Source of the DNA: CAUZJO01 sp963580245
GTDB lineage: Bacteria > Sumerlaeota > Sumerlaeia > MVZB01
Length of the DNA: 64,000 bases
Direction of reading: 5' to 3'
Assembly (NCBI GenBank): GCA_963580245.1
Contig: CAUZJO010000002.1
Coordinates: forward strand, 28,262 to 92,261
A program made the position numbers and the translations under genes. The notes beneath the pieces were generated by a model that worked only from the letters and a program-made list of their open reading frames with translations, searched no databases and was not told where the DNA came from. Positions 44,728-52,775 of the stretch are shown piece after piece (position 1 is the stretch's first letter; every line of letters begins with the position of its first letter).

Positions 44728-45573
44728 GTGCCGCAACTTCTGGTCGACCCCATCCGTCTGGGCCACAGCCCCGATCCCGATGACGCCTTCATGTTCTACG
44801 GCCTGGCTCGCGAGCAGGTCGATGCCGAAGGGCTGCGCTTCGAACACGTGCTCGAGGACATCGAGACGCTTAACCAGCTCGCCTTCCGCGGCGAGCTGGA
44901 GGTGACGGCCCTCTCGGCGCATGCCTATTCGCACCTGTGCGACCGCTACGTGTTGCTCAACACCGGGGCCAGCATGGGCGACGGTTACGGCCCGATGGTC
45001 ATCACGCGCGGGCCGATAATCCTCGAGGCCCTGCGCGGCAAGACCATCGCCGTGCCGGGCGAATACACCAGTGCCTTCCTAACGCTCAAGATGTTCATGG
45101 GCGACTTCAAATACGAGGTCGTTCCGTTCGACAAAATCTTCGCCGCCGTGCGCGACGGCGCCGTGGGAGCCGGGCTGATTATCCACGAGGGACAACTGAC
45201 GTGGGAGCGCGACGGGTTCCATTGCATCGTCGACCTGGGCAAATGGTGGCAGGAGAGCCACGACGGCCTGCCCTTGCCGCTGGGCGTCAACGCCGTGCGC
45301 CGCGACCTGGGCCCCGAGCTACGGCGCCGCATCGACCGCGTCCTGCGCCGTTCGATCCAATACAGCCTCGCCCACCGCAAAGAGGCCGTCGACCACGCCC
45401 TGCAATGGGGCCGCGGCCTCGACCACGCCCTCGCCGACCGCTTCATCGGCATGTACGTCAACGACTGGACCCTAGAAACCGGAACCAAAGCCCGCCCGGC
45501 CATCGAACGCTTCCTAGCCGAAGCCGCCACCGCCGGCCTCATCCCGGCGGATTATCGGGTTGAGTTTGTGTGA
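44728..45573 (+). CDS. mqnD: Menaquinone biosynthesis protein MqnD (1,4-dihydroxy-6-naphthoate synthase)
   Basis: MqnD acts in the futalosine route, converting cyclic de-hypoxanthine futalosine to 1,4-dihydroxy-6-naphthoate. The N-terminal RLGHSPDPDDAFMFYGLA, central ALSAHAYSHLCDRYVLLNTG and IIHEGQLTW fit the MqnA/MqnD periplasmic-binding-like fold. I prefer the GTG at 44728 because GGAGG lies five bases upstream; an ATG at 44713 is in frame. It supports menaquinone as the electron donor for the alternative complex III in this window. No other mqn gene is adjacent. Confidence 0.88.
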   Translation: MPQLLVDPIRLGHSPDPDDAFMFYGLAREQVDAEGLRFEHVLEDIETLNQLAFRGELEVTALSAHAYSHLCDRYVLLNTGASMGDGYGPMVITRGPIILEALRGKTIAVPGEYTSAFLTLKMFMGDFKYEVVPFDKIFAAVRDGAVGAGLIIHEGQLTWERDGFHCIVDLGKWWQESHDGLPLPLGVNAVRRDLGPELRRRIDRVLRRSIQYSLAHRKEAVDHALQWGRGLDHALADRFIGMYVNDWTLETGTKARPAIERFLAEAATAGLIPADYRVEFV

Positions 45574-45663
45574 ACCAACTGAATTACACCTGTCCAAACC
45601 ATGATGGCGCGTGTCCCGAAATAGCATATGAGGAACCTGAAACATCGGTTGATGGAATCGGTC

Positions 45664-45873
45664 TTATCGTTCATTAACGAACGCCTCGATCGTAAGATCG
45701 ATGTCTTTAGCGATCTCGCGGAGCAAGTGGGGCGAGATGTCTCGGCCGGAGTGGAATGGGACGGTTGTCTGTTTGCCGTCCGGATATCTGTATTGTCTGT
45801 GCGAACCCCGCCGTCGGACCTCGATGAAGTTCAGCTTTCTGAGGATCGTGGCAACCTCGCGCGGCAGATCGTA
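45664..45873 (-). CDS. HicA-like toxin, apparently lacking its start
   Basis: The minus strand encodes YDLPREVATILRKLNFIEV, RRRGSHRQYRYPDG, KQTTVPFHSGRDISPHLLRE and IAKDIDLTIEAFVNER, ending at a TAA (45664-45666). This is a double-stranded-RNA-binding-fold mRNA interferase of the HicA/YcfA family, with the catalytic histidine in GSH. About 70 codons are visible. No ATG, GTG or TTG lies upstream before an in-frame stop, and its 5' end overlaps the 3' end of the lipoprotein gene in another frame. No HicB antitoxin is recognisable beside it. It is probably a 5'-truncated remnant. Confidence 0.75.
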   Translation of the reverse strand, partial: YDLPREVATILRKLNFIEVRRRGSHRQYRYPDGKQTTVPFHSGRDISPHLLREIAKDIDLTIEAFVNER

Positions 45874-46187
45874 TAATCGACCGCGCCGAACACCCAGGAC
45901 AGCCCTTTAAACAAAAAGTGGCTCACGTTATATCCAATCCCGAAATTGAAGCCCCCCTTCCAATTCCACCCCACCCCCGTATGAGGCACCCGCGCGATCT
46001 TGGTTTGATCGGCGAAGTATTCAAAGACGTTCGTCGTGCTCACCAGGGGAACATCCACGACGTCCCGCACGACCGTCACCGGCGTCACCACAACCTTGCC
46101 GGTCGTCTTGAGGACCGCGCAACTCGCGAGCAAAGGGAAAATCAACAACGGGCCCAGGGCTCGTAGGACGGTCACATAAAACCGCAT
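45831..46187 (-). CDS. Small exported or lipoprotein of unknown function
   Basis: Starts at the ATG at 46187, preceded by AGGA at proper spacing. The 118-residue product has a lipoprotein signal ending LLASCAVLK, then a short amphipathic protein with TTGKVVVTPVTVVRDVVDVP and a C-terminal GWNWKGGFNFGIGYN and FKGLSWVFGAVDYTI. I do not recognise the family. Its last ten residues (CRARLPRSSES) lie in the DNA of the HicA-like remnant, so the original C-terminus may be lost. Confidence 0.6.
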   Translation of the reverse strand: MRFYVTVLRALGPLLIFPLLASCAVLKTTGKVVVTPVTVVRDVVDVPLVSTTNVFEYFADQTKIARVPHTGVGWNWKGGFNFGIGYNVSHFLFKGLSWVFGAVDYTICRARLPRSSES

Positions 46188-46285
46188 TCTTATTTTCCTC
46201 CTCCCATCCATCATCAAAAGACGCCAAATCATCAGAGGACTTGTTTCCCGTGGCGAAAGATCGTCCCAATGCTATACTGGAGCGA

Positions 46286-46489
46286 ATGGATGATCACCCC
46301 AAAAAAATCCGCGTCACCCGCCTCAAGGACCAAGACGGTGTCATGGACGACCTGCGGGATACCACGCCGGCCGAGCGCGTGGGGATGATGTGGCAACTGA
46401 CGGTTGACGCGTGGGCCTTCATGGGAGAGGACGTTGCTGAACAGAGACTACAGCGAGATGTTGAGCGCGTTATCCGGCGAAGGCGTTGA
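46286..46489 (+). CDS. Small partner protein of the second nucleotidyltransferase
   Basis: A 67-residue protein starting at the ATG at 46286 (MDDHPKKIRVTRLKDQDGV). The segment TPAERVGMMWQLTVDAWAFM is common in small proteins encoded just before MNT/AbiEii-like nucleotidyltransferases. A TATACT hexamer at 46273-46278 ends 7 bases before the ATG, so the mRNA may be leaderless. It overlaps the nucleotidyltransferase start. A regulator or antitoxin role is inferred from pairing. Confidence 0.7.
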   Translation: MDDHPKKIRVTRLKDQDGVMDDLRDTTPAERVGMMWQLTVDAWAFMGEDVAEQRLQRDVERVIRRRR

Positions 46490-46889
46490 TTTTCTCCTGG
46501 TTGGGGCCTACGCCATGGCCGCCCACGGTTCGCCTCGAGCGACTGGAGACATGGACCTTTGGATCTGTCGTTCCCGAGAAAACGCGGAAAGAACGTGGAG
46601 GGCCCTGCGACGGTTCGGCGCTCCACTGATCGACTTGAGTGCCGAAGACCTGGCCAAGCCGGATACCGTGTACCAAATCGGAGTGGCGCCCCGTCGCATT
46701 GACATTCTTACCTCCATCGACGGCGTGGAATTCAGCGAGGCGTGGGGACGTCGGGAATCCATGGAGATCGCCGAACAATCGGTCCCCGTCATAGGGCGGG
46801 ACGATCTCATCCGCAACAAACGGGCGACGGGAAGACCTCAAGACTTGGTGGACGCCAATGTTCTGCAGCAGGCAAACCGTGACCGATAA
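46434..46889 (+). CDS. Nucleotidyltransferase (DUF6036-like)
   Basis: A ~151-residue protein with YSEMLSALSGEGVDFLLVGA, the G-S-x-D-x-D region HGSPRATGDMDLWICRS and a conserved RRIDILTSIDGVEF. It is a minimal nucleotidyltransferase domain as in MNT- and AbiEii-type toxins. The start is taken as the TTG at 46434, with GGGAGAGGA just upstream; it overlaps the small partner gene by 56 bases, which indicates coupling. Unlike the pair at 40459-41171, here the small protein comes first. Whether it is a toxin, antitoxin or neither is unproven. Confidence 0.8.
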   Translation: MLNRDYSEMLSALSGEGVDFLLVGAYAMAAHGSPRATGDMDLWICRSRENAERTWRALRRFGAPLIDLSAEDLAKPDTVYQIGVAPRRIDILTSIDGVEFSEAWGRRESMEIAEQSVPVIGRDDLIRNKRATGRPQDLVDANVLQQANRDR

Positions 46890-46916
46890 CCTGCTCTTTT
46901 GCTTGAAGAGAGATAT

Positions 46917-47045
46917 GGGAACCTCTAAAAATTCGGTTTGCAGTCGTCCCTACGGGACTCCAATTCGTTATCGGTTTGATTTCCCGCCACTCCCGTGGCG
47001 GGCTGAAAGCGATCGTCCCTGCCGGGACTGAATTTTTAGGGGCGC
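46917..47045 (+). repeat. 129-bp palindromic element, copy 3
   Basis: Begins GGGAACCTCTAAAAATTCGG and ends GAATTTTTAGGGGCGC, so its termini are inverted copies of each other. Internal hairpins are GTCCCTACGGGAC, CCCGCCACTCCCGTGGCGGG and GTCCCTGCCGGGAC. It follows the nucleotidyltransferase gene and precedes the 3' end of the convergent GNAT gene. Confidence 0.9.
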
Positions 47046-47076
47046 TTGTAATGATAGACGCTTTCCCATCAGATGC

Positions 47077-48009
47077 TTAACCTTCCGGCACAACGTCTTT
47101 CTTGAGCACCCAGTATACCGGTCCCAGCGTGGCGCCGCAGGCCCGGTGATAGAAGGCGACGGGCCCGACCCAGCCGATCTCGCAGACGGGGCGGCCCAGC
47201 CGCTTGAGTTCGCCGAGGGATGCCCAGAGTAGTCGGCGGCCCAGGCCGGTGCCCCGGTGGAAAGGCGCGACGCCGGTCGGGCCGTAGCTGCCTAGGCACT
47301 GATTGACCTCATGGGCCACAAAACCGACGATCTCCTCGCCCAGCGTGGCGACGAACAGCTTGATCGGGTCGTGGCGGAAGGCCAGTCGGCATTCCTCCAG
47401 CCAGTTGCGGGTCCAGTGGCGAAGAATCAGATCCGATAGCGGCGGTTCGTCCGTGGGCATTGCGCGACGGACCTCATACCCGGAGCGGTCCTGCCCGAAG
47501 ATGCGATCGGGACCCGGCATGGCCCAGCGCGCCAGCTCCACGGTCATGTTGAAAACCGTTCGCTCGTGTTCCCAGCCCAGCCTGAGCAGGGTCGCGATCA
47601 GGCCGGTCTCACGGGTATCGACCCCCGGCCGCAGGTAATACGGGGGCGAGGCGAGCATGTAGATTTTACAGGCCCCGCGCCGGGTCAGCCTCTCGACGAG
47701 CGCGTCAAGCAGGGTGGTCTCGACGCCCTTCTCGGCCCAGTCGGGTGCCACGCCAAGCCAGCGCACGCCGGCCGCATCCGCCGCCAACCCTCCCGGGTAA
47801 TCCCCCCGGACCATCCCCACGAGCCGCCCCCCGTCGTCTCGCGCGGCCAGGATCAGCTCCGGATCGGACCGGCCGCTCTCGAACAGACGCTCGCGGAGCA
47901 GGCCGGCATCCATGGGGTGCAGGGGGTGGGCCTCCCGCCAGTATTCGAGGATTTCATCCAGGTGCTCGATTGTGAGAGGCTTGACGTGGACGCCGGGAGG
48001 TCGATTCAC
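47077..48009 (-). CDS. GNAT-family N-acetyltransferase, two-domain
   Basis: A ~310-residue protein with two GNAT-like halves. The C-terminal half has the acetyl-CoA loop GVAPFHRGTGLGRRLLWASL; the N-terminal half has VRWLGVAPDWAEKGVETTLL. I take the GTG at 48009 as the start since the open frame further upstream is arginine- and proline-rich junk. Substrate unknown. It converges on copy 3 of the palindromic element. Confidence 0.82.
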   Translation of the reverse strand: MNRPPGVHVKPLTIEHLDEILEYWREAHPLHPMDAGLLRERLFESGRSDPELILAARDDGGRLVGMVRGDYPGGLAADAAGVRWLGVAPDWAEKGVETTLLDALVERLTRRGACKIYMLASPPYYLRPGVDTRETGLIATLLRLGWEHERTVFNMTVELARWAMPGPDRIFGQDRSGYEVRRAMPTDEPPLSDLILRHWTRNWLEECRLAFRHDPIKLFVATLGEEIVGFVAHEVNQCLGSYGPTGVAPFHRGTGLGRRLLWASLGELKRLGRPVCEIGWVGPVAFYHRACGATLGPVYWVLKKDVVPEG

Positions 48010-48232
48010 TGGACCGTGCCTGCTGGGGATCGAAGGAGCCGAATCGCATGGGTGGCCGGCGGCCGGGCGCCGGGGCCGAATCCGAAACCCATCATACTGC
48101 CCCGCCGGGCAAGGACACACGTATTTAACCGCCCGCGGAACCGCCCCGTGAGCGACACCAAGCATCGAGCCTAAACCCTCATTTTGGTGAAGTTACGCTC
48201 AAGATCGGCCCTCGAAATGCCGAAAATAGTCT

Positions 48233-48263
48233 TTGACAGGCTAAATCGGGGCCATGCTATGCT
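48233..48263 (+). promoter_or_regulatory. Possible promoter of the FHA gene
   Basis: TTGACA at 48233-48238 and TATGCT at 48258-48263, spacing 19, about 85 bases before the FHA start. The -35 is perfect; the -10 matches four of six positions and the spacing is slightly long. The rest of 48010-48345 shows nothing else. Confidence 0.35.
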
Positions 48264-48345
48264 TGAGCTGTCGCGAAATATAATTTTGTAGGGTGGTGTC
48301 CGGAAGTCTCATAGCGTTGTAGAATGACTAATAGGGAGCGGACCG

Positions 48346-49935
48346 ATGCCCGAGATCATCGTCAAACTGGGTGCCAACATTGTTCAAAAATACTTCTTCG
48401 TGAAGGAAGCGCTGAGCGTCGGGCGCGCTCCGGAGAATGAAATCGTCATCGAAAACCTGGCCGTCTCGCGCAAGCACGCCGTCGTCGAGTTCGATGGCGA
48501 GAAGTATTTGATCGGCGACCAGGGCAGTTCCAACGGCACGTTTGTCAACGGGGTCAAGGTCAAGAAAACAGACCTGGTTGACAAAGACGTCATCACGATC
48601 GGCAAACACAAACTTTATTTCTATGATCAACGGCCCGCCGACCAGCTCAAGGCGCACCCGTCGTTGAGCGAAGGGACGATGGTCGTCGAGCAAAAGCGCT
48701 ACGCCGAGCTGATCGTCTCCAAGGGTCGCCAGAAGGGCCAGACCTTCATGGTGCCCGAGGGCACGACGCAAATCGGGCGTGGTTCGGAGAATGATATCCG
48801 GCTGACCGATTGGTTCGTCTCCAAAAAGCACGCGCTAATCGAATGGCACCAGCCCGAGTTCGTCATCCGCGACGAGGGTTCCTGGCGGCATACGACCGTC
48901 AACGGGGAGGCGGTCGAGGAGGCCTCGTTGCGTGACGGAGACATCATCCAATTGGGACCAACGGTCCAACTGACGTTTCGGCTCCATGAGACCCTCCAGG
49001 AGGTCCGGCCGGGGGTGCGCCAGCCGGTCGAAATGCCGGAGAGATGGCAAGAGGAGTCGGCGGCCGTCGGAAGCGTCGAGGAGGAGTTGGCGTTGCTCGA
49101 CCAGGCCATGCCCGAAGGACAGCGAATTACCTTTCTGAACCCCGTGAGCGTTGAGCTACCGGTCGACAAGCAGGCTGAGACCGTTGAAGATGATGAGCCG
49201 ACGCCGACGCCGGAGGTCACGGCCGACTCGATCGACAACGGCTCGTCGGGGCAGGATTCGGAGCATGAGTGCGTCGCGCCCACGCAATTCGATGAGGAGG
49301 AACCCGTCGAGGTTCATCCCGGAGAAGCCGAATACTTACGCCAGGAATTGAACGAGCAACGGGAGATCGCTTTCGCCGCCGCCGAACTCAAGGAGGCGGT
49401 TGAGCAGCGACGCTCATTCTCGGATGACCAGGCCGATGAGCCGAACGACGATGATCACGACAGCGAATCCGTCGCCGAGACGCCCGCGGAACCAACGGCC
49501 GTCTTCCCTCCCGCCGAACCCCCCAGTCCCACCGAAACCCTGGATGAATCAGGTTGGGACGAACTGGACCTGGACCGTGTGGGTGAGGCCCCGATCCTTC
49601 CGGACCCGGCTGAGTCTTCCGCCCAATTGGTGACCGAATTGGGCAGGGCCTATCTGGAAACGGTCGAGGTGGATCTTCCCGATCGGACCGACGAATGTGC
49701 GTTGAAAGTTGAGCCCACACCTGATACAACCCCTCCGTCTATAGACGTGGCGGAGGCGGCAACTGAAAAGCAGCTGGTCCAAGAATCCGCCACGGGGGGC
49801 GGCGAGACCTCGTCCGAAGAATCCGACGATGAGGTGCTCATGTGGGAACGGGCCTTGACCAATAAGAGTCTGGCCATCCGCAAGCAAGCCGCCCGGCAAC
49901 TAAGGAAGTTGACCGGGAGAGACTATGAGTACTGA
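48346..49935 (+). CDS. Protein with two FHA domains and an acidic disordered tail
   Basis: A 529-residue cytoplasmic protein. Two forkhead-associated domains bind phosphothreonine: residues ~1-90 with SVGRAPENEIVIENLAVSRK and QGSSNGTFVNGVKV, and ~115-215 with QIGRGSENDIRLTDWFVSKK. The second lacks the SSNGT loop form, having GSWRHTTVNG instead. Residues ~235-500 are acidic and proline/glutamate-rich with predicted coiled or disordered character; a short basic end (SLAIRKQAARQLRKLTGRD) closes the protein. The stop overlaps the metallophosphoesterase start by 11 bases. It implies a serine/threonine-kinase signalling partner elsewhere. Confidence 0.9.
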   Translation: MPEIIVKLGANIVQKYFFVKEALSVGRAPENEIVIENLAVSRKHAVVEFDGEKYLIGDQGSSNGTFVNGVKVKKTDLVDKDVITIGKHKLYFYDQRPADQLKAHPSLSEGTMVVEQKRYAELIVSKGRQKGQTFMVPEGTTQIGRGSENDIRLTDWFVSKKHALIEWHQPEFVIRDEGSWRHTTVNGEAVEEASLRDGDIIQLGPTVQLTFRLHETLQEVRPGVRQPVEMPERWQEESAAVGSVEEELALLDQAMPEGQRITFLNPVSVELPVDKQAETVEDDEPTPTPEVTADSIDNGSSGQDSEHECVAPTQFDEEEPVEVHPGEAEYLRQELNEQREIAFAAAELKEAVEQRRSFSDDQADEPNDDDHDSESVAETPAEPTAVFPPAEPPSPTETLDESGWDELDLDRVGEAPILPDPAESSAQLVTELGRAYLETVEVDLPDRTDECALKVEPTPDTTPPSIDVAEAATEKQLVQESATGGGETSSEESDDEVLMWERALTNKSLAIRKQAARQLRKLTGRDYEY

Positions 49936-50677
49936 GACCGCGCGGGTCATCGCTGTTTTTTCCGACATTCACGGTAATTTTCACGCTCTGAACTCAGTCC
50001 TGGAACGCATCGATAGCCTAGGGATTGATACGCTGATTTGCTGTGGCGACGTGATCGGCTACGGTGCCTATCCCAATGAGTGTTGCCAGGCCATGATCGA
50101 TCGGAATGTTCCGACGCTGGCGGGCAATCACGACCACGCCGCGATCGGACGAACCGACATCAAGTTTTTTAACGAGATCGCGAAAGTCGCCGTCAAATGG
50201 ACCTGCGACAAATTGAGTCCCGAGAACGCGGCGTGGCTCCAGGAGCGGCCATACACCTGCGAATTGGGCGAGGAATTCTACTTCGCCCACGCCTCTCCCT
50301 ATCAGCCCGAACGCTGGGGCTACGTATTGACATTCGGCGACGCCCGGACCGGATTTGAGCAGTTCCAGCACCTGTTCTGCTTCATCGGTCACTCCCACCA
50401 GCCCGCCATCGTGATCAAGAACGGTAAAGACCTGAGTTGTCCCGATGAGGACATCAGAAAAATCAAAATCAAGGAGGGGGAGCGTTACCTCATTAACGTC
50501 GGGAGCGTCGGCCAGCCCCGCGACCATAACCCCCAGGCTTGCTTCGTCACGGTCAATCTCGACGAGAAGAGCGTTGCCTTTCACCGCGTCCCGTATGATA
50601 TCGAGGCGGCGCAGAAGGCCATTCTGGATAACGGCCTGCCGCCCGAGCTGGCTGAACGCATCGGCTACGGCTGGTAG
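49925..50677 (+). CDS. Metallophosphoesterase, phosphodiesterase YfcE-like
   Basis: A 250-residue calcineurin-like phosphoesterase with all metal motifs: FSDIHGNFHA, CCGDVIGYG, GNHDHAAIG and FIGHSHQPA. It resembles YfcE/PhoD-type single-domain phosphodiesterases. The ATG at 49925 is inside the FHA gene, with GGGAGA just upstream, so the two are translationally coupled and likely act in one pathway, possibly dephosphorylating what the FHA protein binds or cleaving a cyclic nucleotide. The substrate is not readable from sequence. Confidence 0.9.
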   Translation: MSTETARVIAVFSDIHGNFHALNSVLERIDSLGIDTLICCGDVIGYGAYPNECCQAMIDRNVPTLAGNHDHAAIGRTDIKFFNEIAKVAVKWTCDKLSPENAAWLQERPYTCELGEEFYFAHASPYQPERWGYVLTFGDARTGFEQFQHLFCFIGHSHQPAIVIKNGKDLSCPDEDIRKIKIKEGERYLINVGSVGQPRDHNPQACFVTVNLDEKSVAFHRVPYDIEAAQKAILDNGLPPELAERIGYGW

Positions 50678-50775
50678 CGGCCGGCGCTTGCGGCGTTCGA
50701 TCCGGCCGCGGATCCGAGTCCGGGGACCGGGTCGAGTCCCTCGTCTTCACCACATCCTACCTTAAAGCGCCGCCG

Positions 50776-51972
50776 ATGGACCGGGGTCTAATCGCCGCAG
50801 AGCAAGAGGCTGAAGCCAGTGAGGCAGGTCCGCCGCCCGAGAACATCGGCGACCGCCCCCTTCACGTCGGAATCGACGTGCGCACATGGGAGATGAGCGG
50901 GTTGGGGACCTATGTGCGAGAATTGTTGGGGGCCTTCGCGCGCCTCCAGCTTCCCCTGCGATTCAGCGTAGTCGGTCCCGAGCGAGTGCGCTCGCAGATG
51001 CCGGAGGGATTGGCGGTGTCCGCCTGGCATCCCTTCGATGCCCCCCTTTACGGCGGGCGCGCGTTCTTTCGTTATCCCGATCCCGGGCCGGTCGACCTGT
51101 TCCACTATCCCCATTACAACCTGCCGCGCGTCAAGGCCCCCAAGCTTGTCGTCAACGTCTTCGACTTGTTCCACTTGCGTTACGGATCATGGGCGAAACG
51201 CCGTTACCAGGCTTTTTTTCTGACCCGGCTACGGATGAGCGGGCGTTCGCGCCTGGTCGCGGCCAGCGAGAAGACGCAGCTCGAGTTGGAGGAGCTGGCG
51301 GGAATCGATCGCGATCGAGTGACGCTCATCCCCTTGGGCGCCGGCCGCGCGCCCATGGGTGACATTGCCCTGGAACCCCCACGCCTCTCCTCACTGGCCG
51401 GCACGGAGCTGAGAGCCCCGTGGCTGCTGGCGACGGGGATCGATCAGACGCACAAGAATCTCGATTTCCTGCTCTCCGCGCTCAGCCTATACTTCCAAAA
51501 ACGACCCGACGCCCCCTCGCTGGTCTGGAGCGGGCTCGGCGAACACGCCTGCAAGCGACGCGCCCGTCAACTCTCCGCCCTGGCGCGCCGGCGGGTGGCC
51601 TTGCTTCCGCACAGCGACGCCCGCCAACTGGAGGCACTCTATCGTGGGGCGCTGGTCCTGATCTTTCCTTCGTTGGATGAGGGCTTTGGCCTGCCGCCCT
51701 TGGAGGCCATGAGCCGCGGGGTGCCGGTGATTTGCGCGCGTCGCGAGCCCATGACCTCGATCCTGGGCGACGCGCCGCTCTATTTCGAACCCAACGAGTC
51801 GGCCAGCCTGTGGAGGAGCCTGGATCGGGTGCTCGATCTGCCGGCCATGCGCGAGGAATTCGTCAAGCGCGGGAGATATTGCGCGGCCGCCTACCGTTGG
51901 GAAGACACCGCCCTCCGAACGTATGACCTCTATCGCTCGCAGGTCGCCGGAGTTGCGGAATCAGGAACTTGA
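50776..51972 (+). CDS. Glycosyltransferase family 4 (GT-B)
   Basis: A 398-residue retaining-type glycosyltransferase. The N-terminal domain has GIDVRTWEMSGLGTYVREL; the C-terminal donor-binding domain has LLATGIDQTHKNLDFLLSAL, and LIFPSLDEGFGLPPLEAMSR with the E-x7-E motif. It probably adds a hexose to a surface glycan or lipid. Its last 12 bases overlap the 3' end of the broken STAS gene on the other strand. Confidence 0.9.
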   Translation: MDRGLIAAEQEAEASEAGPPPENIGDRPLHVGIDVRTWEMSGLGTYVRELLGAFARLQLPLRFSVVGPERVRSQMPEGLAVSAWHPFDAPLYGGRAFFRYPDPGPVDLFHYPHYNLPRVKAPKLVVNVFDLFHLRYGSWAKRRYQAFFLTRLRMSGRSRLVAASEKTQLELEELAGIDRDRVTLIPLGAGRAPMGDIALEPPRLSSLAGTELRAPWLLATGIDQTHKNLDFLLSALSLYFQKRPDAPSLVWSGLGEHACKRRARQLSALARRRVALLPHSDARQLEALYRGALVLIFPSLDEGFGLPPLEAMSRGVPVICARREPMTSILGDAPLYFEPNESASLWRSLDRVLDLPAMREEFVKRGRYCAAAYRWEDTALRTYDLYRSQVAGVAESGT

Positions 51973-52532
51973 GGAGGCGGTTGGGACAACGTCACGCGCC
52001 GCTCGATGTGAGTTGAAGTGCTGTAGTTGAGATTCGATGCCGAGCAGACGTCCATCGACCGAATCCATCCTGCGCGCCATCTGTTCAATGACCATCCGGA
52101 TCAGCATCAAGGCATCGGTGTTGACGTTGCCAACGACCGCCGGAGGGAGTTCGGGCTGAGGATTGTCCAGGCCGTGGCTGGCTCAAAACGCCTCCAGGGC
52201 CATCTGGAGGTTTTCGTGACAAGGAATCACGCGATCGATCGAGGCGGACACTAACGTCCCCCGGATCGATTTCTGGCAGGGAAAGACGATCGCCGCGGCG
52301 CGCCCTCGAACCGATTACACTCCGATCGCACGTGGACCAGGGCACCGATGCCCGAGCTGTCGATGAACTGAGTGTGCGAGAGATCAATAACAACGTAGCG
52401 TCGGCTTTCGCTCAGGGCCTCTCCCAGGCTGCTCTTCAGTTTGCGCACCTCGGTTTGGACCAGATGGCCGCGCAGTTCGATAATGGTCAACTGGTCATGC
52501 TCACGGACCTCGATGTTCAGTTGCCGGTTCAT
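51961..52532 (-). pseudogene. STAS-domain protein (anti-sigma factor antagonist-like), broken
   Basis: The frame opens at 52532 with NIEVREHDQLTIIELRGHLV, VVIDLSHTQFIDSSGIGALV, the STAS core with its phosphorylatable serine, and then diverges at 52300. Restoring one C in GGGC there gives RAAAIVFPCQKSIRGTLVSA and the rest of the domain, down to a TGA at 52183-52185. The same frame goes on for 73 codons (PELPPAVVGNVNTDALMLIR and a helical segment) to a stop at 51961. It seems to be a STAS-plus-helical-tail gene with one frameshift and one nonsense codon. If the TGA is the true end, the tail is a separate relic. Confidence 0.7.
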
Positions 52533-52775
52533 ATCGTCTTCTCACTTGGGGTGCTCTCGCCGGTTGGGCACCCGGGGTTGACGGACTCGATCAGGTTTGT
52601 GTCTAGCATCTTTAGGGTCAATTCGGTCGTCGGAATCGGCCAATCAGGCAGGCCTTTCGGCTTTGATTCCTTATCGTCAACGTTGCCCTCCGACTTGAGG
52701 ACTTGCCGTTGCCAGGGCGGAATTGAGCGGCGGTCGCCTCCGGGATCGGGAATTGGGGGACGGGATGGGAAGCGC
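52533..52775. other. Gap between korB and the STAS gene
   Basis: About 240 bp. A minus-strand frame reading DDKESKPKGLPDWPIPTTEL to a stop at 52529 follows a GGAGG, but has no standard start codon after it. It might be a small gene with an odd start; I cannot support it firmly. Confidence 0.3.
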
